Shown: positions 15,798 to 25,269 of the stretch, piece after piece | Numbering within the stretch: the stretch's first letter is position 1 | Layout of the letters: the number at the start of each line of letters is the position of its first letter | Assembly: GCA_020350885.1 (NCBI GenBank) | Contig: CP070727.1 | Span: forward strand, 1,921,580-1,971,845 | DNA length: 50,266 nt | Direction of reading: 5' to 3' | Origin: a bacterium | GTDB taxonomy: Bacteria; Krumholzibacteriota; Krumholzibacteriia; Krumholzibacteriales; Krumholzibacteriaceae | The notes under the pieces: generated by a model | What the model was told of the DNA's origin: nothing | Database searches by the model: none | The model's input: the letters and a program-made list of their open reading frames with translations, nothing else | Translations under genes and position numbers: made by a program

Positions 15798-18554
15798 ATG
15801 ATCGGTCGTACTATATCCCATTACCGCATCCTCTCCAAGCTTGGTGAAGGCGGTATGGGGATCGTCTACAAGGCCGAAGACACAAGGCTGAAACGTACTG
15901 TCGCCTTGAAATTCCTCCCCCCCCACGCACTCGCCGACGAAGAAGAGAAGAAACGGCTCCTCCAAGAGGCACAAGCAGAGGCACAATTGGACCATCCAAA
16001 CGTCTGTACGATCCACGAGATCGAAGAGGCTGAGGGAAATATCTTCATCGCGATGGCCTACTGTGAAGGACAGAGTCTCCGCAAGCGCATCGAATCCGGC
16101 ACCGTGAGCCTCTCCGAGACGCTCGATATTGCAATACAGGTCGCTGAAGGGCTGCTTGCGGCCCACGGGAATGGAATCGTCCATCGCGATATAAAGCCCG
16201 GGAACGTCATGTTAACGGCAGACGGCCTCGTGAAGATTACCGATTTCGGGCTTGCAAGACTGACAGGAATCACAAAGACGACTCAACGGGGAGAAACGAG
16301 AGGTACCATCCACTACATGTCCCCGGAGCATGTAAGGGGCGAGACCGTCGACCACAGCACCGATATCTGGTCCCTCGGTGTAATGCTGTACGAGCTCATA
16401 ACGGGAGAGCTCCCATTCAAGAGTGAGTACGATGCCGCGATCCTTTATTCGATCGTTAATGAAGATCCGGTACCAGCCATCGAATTGAACAACACCATTC
16501 CACCCGAACTCGATCTGATCATCTCCACGGCACTGAATAAGGATATCAATAAGCGATATTCTTCCATCAAGATAATGCTGGAAGATCTGCAGAAACTGCA
16601 GTGGAGACTACTTACCCATTCAAAACGGCCCCCAGAAGACACGAGTGTGAGCACGACGGTCTCAGTGAGAAACAGGTTTGCATTTCTCGCCATATTTCTG
16701 GCCATCGCAGCCGTGCTCATCGCGGTACTGACACGTACACATAGGTATTCACCGGGCATTACACCTATGTCTATTGCGGTCCTGGAATTCGACGACCACT
16801 CTCAAGATTCAACACTTGCGGTGATACTCGCAGAGCTTCTGCGCACGGATCTATTCCAGAATCCCTACACCAAGATCCTCAGCAGGGATCGGATGTTCGA
16901 GCTCCAACGCTCGGGCGGAATAAAAGAGCTTACACTGTCTTCCGGCTTCGACATCTGCCGGCGAGAGCAGATCGAATCGATCATACATCCCCGAATCATC
17001 AAGATCGGCGACACCTATCGAATCGAAGCCCTCGTGTACGACGTCAACTCCACGACACCTCTTTTTGCAAAACGCGCCACCGGTCAGGGCAAAGATCAAC
17101 TCATCGGTCTCATCGAGCAACTCTCCAGGGAAATCGTCACAGAGCTAAAACTGTTGCCTCAGAGAGCCAGTGACCGCCTGCCGTGGAGTGCTCAGTCGAC
17201 AACCAAATCCATCGATGCGTACGAGCTCTACATGACCGGATACAAGCTATACGAGGGTAACGATCCACTCAAACCGATTCCCTTCCTGGAACAGGCCATT
17301 GCGACAGATTCTTCATTCATCGATGCATACATAGCACTCGCTATTCTATACAACTACATCGGTGACACAAGAGCACTCGCATGTGCTAAATCAGCCAAAG
17401 AGATCGCCAAAGCCAACAACAATACACTCGCCTTTTTCGAAGCCGTCATTGCAGAATCGAGGATCTGCAGAAACTGGAACCAAGCAATTGCATATATGAG
17501 GCAGTATCTCGAGTTATGGCCCAACGATATCGATATGCGGATCAACCTCGGCTACATCCTCTCACGCCGTATGAAAGAATTCGAGAAATCGATCATTGAA
17601 CTCGAGCACGTACTCGAACTGGACCACATGAACCTCTCCGGCCGAATCGGGCCGACACTCAACTCTCTGGGACATGCATACTTCTTCGACGGACAGTTTG
17701 ACAGGGCAATCGAATGCTTCGAACGGTACCGGACTCATCTACCCAACAGGCCCGATCCGCTCCACAGTCTCGGCGATGTATACCGCATCAGAGGCGAATA
17801 CGAACGTGCCGAATCCTATTTCTCCGAAGCCATTTTGCTCTCCCCCGCGTACTACGAGAGTTACGAGGAACTCGGTTTGACATATCTTGCGACGGGACAG
17901 TGGCGCAAAGCGATAAGCGAATTCAAGCGCTATGTACAGTACGCCCCTTTAATGAAACGGCCATGGGGATATGTGTTGATAGCCAAGATGCATCTTCTTC
18001 AGAATGACTTCCAATCTGCGAAGGATGCACTCGACGAGGCACTCACGATAAATCCCTCCTCCATCCGTGCCCACTGGCTCCAGGGATTGATCCTGCTATT
18101 GGTGGAAAACGATCTCGAAGGGGCAAAACGTGAGCTGTCGTTCATCGAAGAGAACAAGGATACGGTAACCGATGAGGATGTCGTCTCATTCTACCATAAC
18201 CTGCGAGGCTGGATCCTCATCTCCGAGGGAAAGGATACCGAGGGTCTCGCCTCGCTTGAGGCGGCGGTAGAATCTTCGCCGAGAGAATTCATCTTCTTTG
18301 GAAAAGAACTTGTCCGGGGCTGCATGGTCGCCGGGAACAACGAGCAGGCGGTGCACGAAGCCCTGAATCTCATGAAATTCAATGAGCACGACGGTGAGTT
18401 GCTCTGCCTTCTGGGCCGCATTCACCACGAAGCGGATGCGCGTGAAGAGGCCGTGAACTTCTGGAATTCGGCCCAACGGGTGTGGCAGGAAGCCGATGAA
18501 GACTTCATGCCGCTCGTCGAGGTTAGAACTATATTAGAAGATAACGATTTATAA
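15798..18554 (+). CDS. Membrane Ser/Thr protein kinase with TPR sensor region
   Basis: 918 residues. The kinase domain (about 9-270) has the glycine loop GEGGMGIVYK, K38 in VALKF, HRDIKPGN with D131, and DFG at 149-151, so it should be active. One membrane segment (about 293-312) follows. The outer part begins with a TolB/FlgO-like segment (SIAVLEFDDHSQDS), then about ten TPR-like helical pairs (about 470-900). This architecture, kinase-membrane-TPR, is common in FCB and acidobacterial genomes, where the outer TPRs are thought to sense partners. The start lacks a strong ribosome site. The preceding gene encodes a phosphatase, a possible opposing activity. Confidence 0.92.
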   Translation: MIGRTISHYRILSKLGEGGMGIVYKAEDTRLKRTVALKFLPPHALADEEEKKRLLQEAQAEAQLDHPNVCTIHEIEEAEGNIFIAMAYCEGQSLRKRIESGTVSLSETLDIAIQVAEGLLAAHGNGIVHRDIKPGNVMLTADGLVKITDFGLARLTGITKTTQRGETRGTIHYMSPEHVRGETVDHSTDIWSLGVMLYELITGELPFKSEYDAAILYSIVNEDPVPAIELNNTIPPELDLIISTALNKDINKRYSSIKIMLEDLQKLQWRLLTHSKRPPEDTSVSTTVSVRNRFAFLAIFLAIAAVLIAVLTRTHRYSPGITPMSIAVLEFDDHSQDSTLAVILAELLRTDLFQNPYTKILSRDRMFELQRSGGIKELTLSSGFDICRREQIESIIHPRIIKIGDTYRIEALVYDVNSTTPLFAKRATGQGKDQLIGLIEQLSREIVTELKLLPQRASDRLPWSAQSTTKSIDAYELYMTGYKLYEGNDPLKPIPFLEQAIATDSSFIDAYIALAILYNYIGDTRALACAKSAKEIAKANNNTLAFFEAVIAESRICRNWNQAIAYMRQYLELWPNDIDMRINLGYILSRRMKEFEKSIIELEHVLELDHMNLSGRIGPTLNSLGHAYFFDGQFDRAIECFERYRTHLPNRPDPLHSLGDVYRIRGEYERAESYFSEAILLSPAYYESYEELGLTYLATGQWRKAISEFKRYVQYAPLMKRPWGYVLIAKMHLLQNDFQSAKDALDEALTINPSSIRAHWLQGLILLLVENDLEGAKRELSFIEENKDTVTDEDVVSFYHNLRGWILISEGKDTEGLASLEAAVESSPREFIFFGKELVRGCMVAGNNEQAVHEALNLMKFNEHDGELLCLLGRIHHEADAREEAVNFWNSAQRVWQEADEDFMPLVEVRTILEDNDL

Positions 18555-18653
18555 TTAGTTTTAATTATTAGGCTTGTGAGTATGTTGCAATCGTCGTCAG
18601 GATTCGATCCTAGTAGGCTCGAGTCCACGGTATCTAAATGAAAGGAGGGGGTC

Positions 18654-18938
18654 ATGCCTGATGAGGCCATGCCTTCGGAAGGAAAGTGGATCGGTATCAG
18701 TCAGTCGATCTGGCCACAAAAAGAAACGGGCTGGTTAATCTCGTTTGAATGGCTACTGACCCAGATCCTCAAGGGAATGGAAGATCCCGAGCAGAAAGGA
18801 CTCTTCATCTGTATCAAGCGTACGAACGGCAAGGTCATCGATCCGAAAGACGAGAAGATCGAACTCTGCATCAGAGGGAAGGACGACAAGTCGGAAGTTA
18901 ATATGCGCGAAGAGTTTCCCCCTATCAAATGGCCCTGA
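18654..18938 (+). CDS. Small hypothetical protein
   Basis: 94 residues, with a strong ribosome site (AAAGGAGGGGG) 3-4 nt before the ATG, 99 bp after the kinase gene. The protein is soluble with aromatic residues (WIGISQSIWP, then GWLISFEWLL) and a charged second half. No signal peptide or membrane segment is seen. I recognise no family. The good ribosome site and lack of an overlapping ORF make it likely real. Confidence 0.65.
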   Translation: MPDEAMPSEGKWIGISQSIWPQKETGWLISFEWLLTQILKGMEDPEQKGLFICIKRTNGKVIDPKDEKIELCIRGKDDKSEVNMREEFPPIKWP

Positions 18939-19104
18939 TGAAACGTATCTTTTACACCCGTAATGCTCGCATTACAGCGATACAGGTAAAGAGCAGAATA
19001 ATACTCGTCGAGCCGTATACGGTATAATCTGTAAGCAGATGGATTATATATAGATTCGGCCGTGCTATGTACGGGTACGCAACATAACGCACTCCCGCCC
19101 CGTA

Positions 19105-19133
19105 TTGATACAATAAAACGTGCATTATGTAAT
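19105..19133 (+). promoter_or_regulatory. Possible promoter of the small membrane protein gene
   Basis: TTGATA (19105-19110) and TGTAAT (19128-19133) are 17 bp apart. The start would be near 19140, just before the ribosome site, giving a very short leader. Upstream, GTAATG-CTCG-CATTAC (18960-18975) could form a small hairpin after the preceding gene. Confidence 0.35.
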
Positions 19134-19153
19134 GTCTTGCAGGAGTAATGAGT

Positions 19154-19558
19154 ATGGACGACCACATCACAATTCTCGGAGCGCTCTACATAGCTTTCAA
19201 TGTCCTGGGAATAGTCGCTGCGATCATCGTCTTCACCGTCATCGCGGGAGGCGGTCTCCTTTCCGGTGACCCTGATGCCATTGCGATCACATCGATCGTC
19301 GGTTCTTCGATCGCATTCTTTCTCATAATTATCTCGATCCCCGGTATCATCGGCGGTATCGGGCTCCTGAAACGTAAGTACTGGGCCAGGATCCTCGTTC
19401 TGATACTCGGCTTCCTCAATCTCATCAATATTCCGCTCGGAACGATACTAGGGATCTATACGATCTGGGTGCTCATGAAAGAAGAAACCGCCGCGATCTT
19501 CCAGGAAGGAAGCATAGAGCGAAAAGGGACCGAGGGCTCTTTCGCCTCTTCACAATAA
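19154..19558 (+). CDS. Small integral membrane protein, unknown function
   Basis: 134 residues from the ATG at 19154, which lies 8 nt after GGAG; the ATG at 19148 is only 2 nt from it. Four hydrophobic segments are visible at roughly 8-30, 40-70, 78-95 and 95-108 (ITILGALYIAFNVLGIVAAI, FFLIIISIPGIIGGIGLL, WARILVLILGFLNLI, TILGIYTIWVLM), ending in a charged cytoplasmic tail. Similar small proteins are common in FCB genomes and have no known function. It precedes the glycan cluster by 100 bp. Confidence 0.8.
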   Translation: MDDHITILGALYIAFNVLGIVAAIIVFTVIAGGGLLSGDPDAIAITSIVGSSIAFFLIIISIPGIIGGIGLLKRKYWARILVLILGFLNLINIPLGTILGIYTIWVLMKEETAAIFQEGSIERKGTEGSFASSQ

Positions 19559-19658
19559 TTCCTTCCTGCTCTATAAAACCGTTGAATGAGGCCATACCAG
19601 CCTTTAGAATCCCATATTTATACTACCCGCCATGTTTGATTATAGATGAGGGATTGCA

Positions 19659-22019
19659 GTGTGCGCCGACTCTCGAGTCAATCACACAATACACGATGCG
19701 AATCGGGTGGCGATCATCGGCGGCACCTTCTCCGGCAACAAAGGTGCAGCAGCAATGCTCGAGAGCGCCATCGCCAACCTGCGCCACCGTTCACCTCGTC
19801 CTCTCGTCTTCGATGTCATAACAGTATATCCGAAGCGCGACAGACAGATCGAACTCCCTGAGGATGTTCGCATTGTACCTGCACCGCCCGTAAAGCTCGT
19901 CCTTCTACTTCCGTTTTTCGCTCTCTGTTACGCCGTCCTGCGCTTCCTGCACATCCCACCCGGGTTCCTGCTTGCATTTCCTCCCCTTCGTTCCATCGTT
20001 GAGGCGTCGGCCGTACTGGACGTCTCCGGCATTTCGTACGTTGATGGCCGTGAGCCGATGCTGGTTTACAACATAGCCTGCAACATACCGGCGCTTCTCG
20101 TCGGAATCCCTCTCATCAAGCTCTCACAGGCACTGGGGCCGTTCAGAAGACCGGTCAACAATCTGGCCGCGAGATTCATTTTACGGCGCATCGACACAAT
20201 ATTCGCACGCGGCAGCGAAACACATGAATTTCTCCGACAGCTCGGCCTGACCAACATTTCACCCGCGGCCGATCTTGCATTCATCCTGAACGAGCACCAA
20301 CCGATCCCCCCACCCCCTATCGACAGATATCCGGGGCTTGCCGGCAAGGAGCTCATCGTCGGTGTCTCACCGAGTGAGGTCCTGGCCCGTCTCTACAGCA
20401 GGAGAGACAAAGACCTTGTCGCCGTTCTCACGGAGGTACTCGACACACTCCACGAACGTACCGGAGCACACATCGTCATTATGGCGCACAGCATGCTCGG
20501 TCCAGAGAGCCGCTCCCGGAACAACGACTATCATATCTGCCGTAAGCTCTACGAGAATATGCGGCATCGATCTCATGCCACCCTTATAGTCGATGATCTG
20601 AGTGCCTCCGAGCTCAGATCATTGATCTCCCTATGCCGCTGCTTCATCGCCTGCCGCTTTCACAGCATGATCTCATCACTCTGTGCCGGTGTCCCCCCCA
20701 TCGTTCTCGCCTGGAGTCACAAATATCACGAGGTTATGAACGATTTCGGGCTCGATACGTTTGTTTTCGATATCGCCCGAACCGATCCCGGCGAGCTCCT
20801 CGCCCGATCAACGGAAATCATCAGCGATCCCGAACCGTTGAAAGGCTCGATCGGTTCCGCTCTTCCGAACGTCATAGCATCAGCGGAGTCGCAAATCGAA
20901 TATACCGCCGGCATCGTCTGCAGGACAAAGACACGCTCACGGGCAGGCGCCACGGCACGGAAGCTGTACCGGGAGTACTACATGGGTCGATTCGGAGGCA
21001 CATTCCTAGGCTACAGTGCCAATGCCGGTGTCAGAGACGATGCGGCCTCAGGTGGCCTGGTCTCTGCTCTCATCATCAACCGGCTGCGCGCGGGCGCGAT
21101 CACTGGTGCAATCGCCGCACGGGCAGTCCTCGAGAATGGAACACTTGTCTTCGAATCCGATGTCTGCACAGATGAACAGTCCGTTCTCGATTGCCGTACG
21201 AGCATCTACAGTGATTTTAATCATGCCCGGGCGGTAATACGGTTACTGCAGGAACGAGACGGTACATTCGCCGTCGTCGCCCTGCCCTGCCAGTGGCGCA
21301 TGATCAATTCATATCTGGAGAAGCATCCCGACCTGAAACGGAAGCTGGGCCTCGGGATCGGACTCTGGTGTGGTCATGCGACGGACCGCAGGCTCATCGA
21401 AGATTTTCTGCGTATCAGGGGAATAGACACCGGGTCCGTGGAGCGCCTCTACTACCGGAAAGGGCACTGGCGCGGAGAGACGGTTATCGAATATGAAGAC
21501 GGCCGCATCGAAACCATTCCGTTCAAGACCGGTTACGGTCTCCTGCAAAACCTCTACGTCGATTGCAAACTCAGATGTTTCTGCTGTACCGATCATTTCG
21601 CCGTTGGGTCCGATGTCAGCTTCGGCGATGCATGGCTGAGAGAGCTCAAGGCTTCACCGGTCAAGCATTCGATGGCGATCACCTTCAGCGACCGGGGAGC
21701 AGAGGCCATCGCAGGGCTCGCCGGAGAATGCGACGCCTTCATCCAGGAGATCGATCCCACGTTGGCCGTCGATGCACAGAAACGGGCTGTTATTTGGCAC
21801 ACGTACGGCAGCGCCGGAAGGAACAGAGTGGGAAGGCTGTTCGGCATGCATATCAGGGATTGTGGTATCTCACCACGGTGGAACGACTACATATCGGCGT
21901 TTCTCGTCCTGGCGGCCTACAAGGCGTATGGCAGCCGGTTGCGGCCGTTGTTACTCAGGCTTCCCTGGCCGCTGCCCTATCTCTACATGTTGGGTCAAAA
22001 AGCATTTTCGAATTTTTAA
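19659..22019 (+). CDS. Fusion of polysaccharide pyruvyl transferase and F420 hydrogenase beta (FrhB)-like domain
   Basis: 786 residues from a GTG at 19659 with GAGGG 6 nt upstream. Residues 1-420 are a polysaccharide pyruvyl transferase (WcaK/CsaB fold): VAIIGGTFSGNKGAAAM at the start and CRFHSMISSLCAGVPPI (332-348) near its end. Residues about 445-786 match FrhB/FdhB: DDAASGGLVSALI (460-472), ALPCQW, then C636, C640, C642/C643 followed by SDVSFGDAW, a likely 4Fe-4S and flavin region. Pyruvyl transferases add ketal pyruvate to sugars; FrhB-like proteins occur beside them in surface-polysaccharide loci, where their role, perhaps reduction or removal of a modification, is unclear. The two are usually separate genes. 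Flippase and glycosyltransferase genes follow. Confidence 0.88.
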   Translation: MCADSRVNHTIHDANRVAIIGGTFSGNKGAAAMLESAIANLRHRSPRPLVFDVITVYPKRDRQIELPEDVRIVPAPPVKLVLLLPFFALCYAVLRFLHIPPGFLLAFPPLRSIVEASAVLDVSGISYVDGREPMLVYNIACNIPALLVGIPLIKLSQALGPFRRPVNNLAARFILRRIDTIFARGSETHEFLRQLGLTNISPAADLAFILNEHQPIPPPPIDRYPGLAGKELIVGVSPSEVLARLYSRRDKDLVAVLTEVLDTLHERTGAHIVIMAHSMLGPESRSRNNDYHICRKLYENMRHRSHATLIVDDLSASELRSLISLCRCFIACRFHSMISSLCAGVPPIVLAWSHKYHEVMNDFGLDTFVFDIARTDPGELLARSTEIISDPEPLKGSIGSALPNVIASAESQIEYTAGIVCRTKTRSRAGATARKLYREYYMGRFGGTFLGYSANAGVRDDAASGGLVSALIINRLRAGAITGAIAARAVLENGTLVFESDVCTDEQSVLDCRTSIYSDFNHARAVIRLLQERDGTFAVVALPCQWRMINSYLEKHPDLKRKLGLGIGLWCGHATDRRLIEDFLRIRGIDTGSVERLYYRKGHWRGETVIEYEDGRIETIPFKTGYGLLQNLYVDCKLRCFCCTDHFAVGSDVSFGDAWLRELKASPVKHSMAITFSDRGAEAIAGLAGECDAFIQEIDPTLAVDAQKRAVIWHTYGSAGRNRVGRLFGMHIRDCGISPRWNDYISAFLVLAAYKAYGSRLRPLLLRLPWPLPYLYMLGQKAFSNF

Positions 22020-22127
22020 TACCGTTCCGGCGCCCGTTGAGTGTATACGTAATGGATATGAATCGCCCGTAGAATCCGTCACCATACGGACAAGGCAGCC
22101 CTGCAGGTACGAACCACGGAGCCGTCT

Positions 22128-23081
22128 TTGGAAACGCAGGACAGGAAGATCTCGACAAAACGACGTATCTATCGGTGGATACTCTTCGCCCTCACGCTCG
22201 CTGCTGTCGCATGGTTCATCTCCAGGAACTACCGGCTCGTATTCCAGTACAGCTTCGAATTTAAACCACTCCTTCTCGTTCTCTCATTCCTCTCGGTTGC
22301 CGTGGCGTTCCTGCTGCGCTTTGGCGTGTGGCTCAGGCTGGCCTCCTATCTGGAGCTCGAAGCCCCCCTTCCGAAAGCCGGGAGGGCGTACTTCCTCTCC
22401 GTTCTGGCGAGGTACATACCCGGAAAGGTAGGGCTTGCGCTCGTGCGCGTCGAAGCGTATCAAGGCTACCCGGCGGCGAAGGTCGTGATGGGAACCGGTA
22501 TGGAGCTCATCGCCGCTCTGTCGGCCGCCTTGCTGCTCGCCTTTATCGGCTTGGCAACTTCACCTGCTCAGTTCCCCACGTACCTGCGCTGGATGGCACT
22601 CATTGCAACCGTACCGCTCATTGCGGCCCTCTCGCCACCGGTACTGAGAACAGTGACCAACTCGATACTACGTCTGGCCCGAAGACCCGCCATCGAGCAA
22701 TTCACGCCGTTCAGAATAAATATCACCCTTGTTGGGCTCTATATGATTCCCGGGCTCGTGCACGGTCTGGGTCTCTTTTTCCTCCTCAACGCACTTTCCC
22801 CCGTATCGGGAAGCCATTACCTGGCGATTACCGGATCGTACTACGCTGCAAGCCTTGCCGGGCTGGCGGCATTCTTTGCACCGGGCGGGCTCGGTGTCCG
22901 TGAGGGCGTACTCTTTCTCGTTCTCCCTCTCCTCGTCCCCCGGGAAAGCGCCATCGTAGCTGCAATCATGATCAGATTGGTCACGGTACTGGCAGAGATG
23001 GCCCTTGCGGGTGTGTTTGTTGGATGGGCCTGGTTCAGTCACGCCGGCGCTCGAGATGAAACAGGATCTCTTCCTGATTGA
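22128..23081 (+). CDS. Lysylphosphatidylglycerol synthase/flippase-like integral membrane protein (AglD/UPF0104 type)
   Basis: 317 residues from a TTG start at 22128 with GGAG upstream. Seven or eight membrane segments are visible. The motifs ARYIPGKVG (about 101-109) and FFAPGGLGVREG (about 250-261) are those of the LPG_synthase_TM/AglD family, whose members move or handle lipid-linked sugars. Its 3' end overlaps the convergent GT2 gene by 47 bp. Position between the pyruvyl transferase fusion and glycosyltransferases supports a surface-glycan role. Confidence 0.85.
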   Translation: METQDRKISTKRRIYRWILFALTLAAVAWFISRNYRLVFQYSFEFKPLLLVLSFLSVAVAFLLRFGVWLRLASYLELEAPLPKAGRAYFLSVLARYIPGKVGLALVRVEAYQGYPAAKVVMGTGMELIAALSAALLLAFIGLATSPAQFPTYLRWMALIATVPLIAALSPPVLRTVTNSILRLARRPAIEQFTPFRINITLVGLYMIPGLVHGLGLFFLLNALSPVSGSHYLAITGSYYAASLAGLAAFFAPGGLGVREGVLFLVLPLLVPRESAIVAAIMIRLVTVLAEMALAGVFVGWAWFSHAGARDETGSLPD

Positions 23082-23979
23082 GGCGCATCCGGGCGAACAT
23101 ATCGAGAATGAATCCAAGTATAAAACTCATAGCGGAAAGCAGAAATAGAAATCCAGCCGTGAATCCCGCCCACTTATGCGGTGTAAACGTCCCCGACTTG
23201 GAGTAGTGGATTGCGAGGAATACGGCGAACGCCAAGCCGACGATAAAGAGAGCGAGCGAGACCGCGGCAAACAATCGAAACGGGCGATAATCACGCAACG
23301 TTTTTATGATGATCTTTACTGTCTGATACCCGTATCGAAAGAGATTGCCAGCGACCCTGGAACTCCCATGTTCCCTCCGCCCTTTGACCATTACCGGCAC
23401 CTCCATAATGGGTACCCGTTTGAAAGCGAAATTCAAGAACGTTTCCTGTGTATAGGTGAAATCGCTGAAGAGGTTCAACTTGAGCAGTGCGTTCCGCGAG
23501 TAGGCTCTGAAACCACACGAAACGTCGAAGAACTTCTGTCCCGTCATGGTACTGATCACGAATGACATGAGTTTATTGCCATAAAATTTTACTCGTCCCA
23601 TCTCGGGGTAAAGGGATCGATCCTTGAACCGGGACGCCGTTACAAATTCAACCTGCCCGTCAATGATAGGGTCGATAAGCTTGCCGATGTCCCGTGGATC
23701 GAACTGCCCGTCGGCATCGATAGAGACAGTGATATCGCTTCGTGCAGCCAATGCGGCCCGCATGCCAGTGCTGAATGCGGCGCCTACGCCCCTGTTCGTC
23801 GCATGCCTGCAGACCTCCGCGCCCTTACGTTCGGCTATATCCAATGTCTCATCCGTCGAACCGTCATCGACAACGATTATGCGATCGACATAGTCCGGCA
23901 TCGCCTCGATCACATCACCGATGGTTGCCGCCTCGTTGTAAGCTGGTAGTATGACCGATATCTTCTTTTCTTTTAACAT
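23035..23979 (-). CDS. GT2 family glycosyltransferase, polyprenyl-phosphate sugar transferase type
   Basis: 314 residues. SVILPAYNEAATIGDVI opens the GT-A fold, followed by VVDDGSTDET and the DXD-like SIDADGQFDP (about 96-105); a conserved GFRAYSR segment lies near 175. Two C-terminal membrane segments (about 235-260 and 270-295) anchor it. This is the plan of dolichol/undecaprenyl-phosphate mannosyl- or glucosyltransferases (DPM1/GtrB-like), which supply lipid-linked sugar to GT-C enzymes such as the three encoded nearby. It is transcribed divergently from them and convergently with the flippase-like gene. Confidence 0.9.
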   Translation of the reverse strand: MLKEKKISVILPAYNEAATIGDVIEAMPDYVDRIIVVDDGSTDETLDIAERKGAEVCRHATNRGVGAAFSTGMRAALAARSDITVSIDADGQFDPRDIGKLIDPIIDGQVEFVTASRFKDRSLYPEMGRVKFYGNKLMSFVISTMTGQKFFDVSCGFRAYSRNALLKLNLFSDFTYTQETFLNFAFKRVPIMEVPVMVKGRREHGSSRVAGNLFRYGYQTVKIIIKTLRDYRPFRLFAAVSLALFIVGLAFAVFLAIHYSKSGTFTPHKWAGFTAGFLFLLSAMSFILGFILDMFARMRLNQEEILFHLERRRD

Positions 23980-24034
23980 ACTGTAGAAATTGTACTATCG
24001 GCTCATAATTAGTGCAATTCTTTTATTTTCAAGG

Positions 24035-24063
24035 TTTACATACGGTTTCGAAATTTGTACATT
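24035..24063 (+). promoter_or_regulatory. Possible promoter of the GT-C gene cluster
   Basis: TTTACA (24035-24040) and TACATT (24058-24063) are 17 bp apart, ahead of the first of three overlapping glycosyltransferase genes. Confidence 0.4.
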
Positions 24064-24135
24064 CGTTCATAACCAATGCTGTTTCGATAACTTTCGACGC
24101 GGGTACGTAGAGACAAACAATCGAAGCTGTTCGAT

Positions 24136-25269
24136 ATGAAACTCAAACGTCCCAGTAGTGCTCACATTACACTGTTGGTCATTTTAGCGGTCGCTGCCGC
24201 CCTCCGCCTCTACTATGCGTTTACATTCAAGGCGAAACCGGACTTCAGCGATATGGCTATATACAACGAGCTTGCCCTATCGGGAGGAATCCCGACTTCT
24301 CCCCCACCCGGTTATCCACTGTTCCTGCGGACGATCTACTTCGTGTTCGGAGCATACAATTACACGGCGGTCTACATCGTCCAGACATTGATCGGTATCC
24401 TCACCGTTTATCTTATCTACATCGCGGTCACCAAGGTCGCCGATCGAGAAGCCGGACTCATCGCCGGGGGTATAGCTGCTATATACCCGAATTTCATTGC
24501 CTATACCGTTACAACAATGACCGAGACGCTCGGCATTTTCCTCGTAGTACTCCTGACCGCCACTATGACACTACCGTCCTCCACGAAACGGCAATCGATC
24601 TATGCGGCCATCGTCTTGAGTATCGGATATCTTATCAGACCCGCCTTTCTCTTCTTTTTTCCCGGTGCACTCGGAGGTGTGAAAAGACGGCTCGTGCTCA
24701 TTATCACACTCGTGGCCGTTCTCGGACCATGGTACATCTATGCATCGGTAGCTGGCGGAGGATCAAACAGGGCAGCCCTGGGCTTCTACAAATCGTACAA
24801 TCCAAAGGCGACGGGCATTAAGCATTACAGGATAGAGGAGACTGAATTGGGAAGCCGGGATTTGCCGAGCGGAACGTACCTGAAGGAAGCAATGAAGTTC
24901 ATCCTGAACAACAAATGGAAAACGTTGGATCTTATCTACAAAAAAGCAACCCTTATCATATCACGCGGTTACGATTTGTATGTCCTTAGAGATTTTGTAG
25001 GTTACAACAGTGCAAGAGTCCACATCATGCTCTATGCGTATATACCCGTTATGATACTCGGCTTTCTTGGCATGTTACGTCTGTACGACAAACAAAACAG
25101 AGTCATTGCATTTACACTAACAAGTTACTTGGTGCTTAACGTTCTTTTATCAATATTTAAAATCCGTTACAGGGTGCTGGCCGAGCCCTTGCTGATCATG
25201 TATGCTGCAATATTTCTCGCTGCCAAATGCTCGTTTCCAAAGCTCCACCGGATAAAAGACTCAACATGA
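24136..25269 (+). CDS. GT-C (PMT/ArnT-like) integral membrane glycosyltransferase, paralogue 1
   Basis: 377 residues with about nine membrane segments. A short loop after the first segment carries DFSDMAIYNELA, which fits the catalytic aspartate loop of GT-C enzymes, then PGYPLFLRTIYFVFGAYNYT, a signature shared with the next two genes. IAAIYPNFIAY and an ETLGIF segment follow. GT-C enzymes use polyprenyl-phosphate sugars and act on the outer face of the inner membrane. The stop codon overlaps the next start (ATGA), implying coupled translation. The acceptor is unknown; glycosylation of the many secreted proteins here is a guess. Confidence 0.87.
   Translation: MKLKRPSSAHITLLVILAVAAALRLYYAFTFKAKPDFSDMAIYNELALSGGIPTSPPPGYPLFLRTIYFVFGAYNYTAVYIVQTLIGILTVYLIYIAVTKVADREAGLIAGGIAAIYPNFIAYTVTTMTETLGIFLVVLLTATMTLPSSTKRQSIYAAIVLSIGYLIRPAFLFFFPGALGGVKRRLVLIITLVAVLGPWYIYASVAGGGSNRAALGFYKSYNPKATGIKHYRIEETELGSRDLPSGTYLKEAMKFILNNKWKTLDLIYKKATLIISRGYDLYVLRDFVGYNSARVHIMLYAYIPVMILGFLGMLRLYDKQNRVIAFTLTSYLVLNVLLSIFKIRYRVLAEPLLIMYAAIFLAAKCSFPKLHRIKDST

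Noticed and set aside
20633..21175. 180-codon frame on the same strand inside the pyruvyl transferase-FrhB gene
   Set aside because: The other frame has clear domain motifs through the whole stretch; this one is rich in Arg and Ser as out-of-frame reading of a GC-rich gene usually is.
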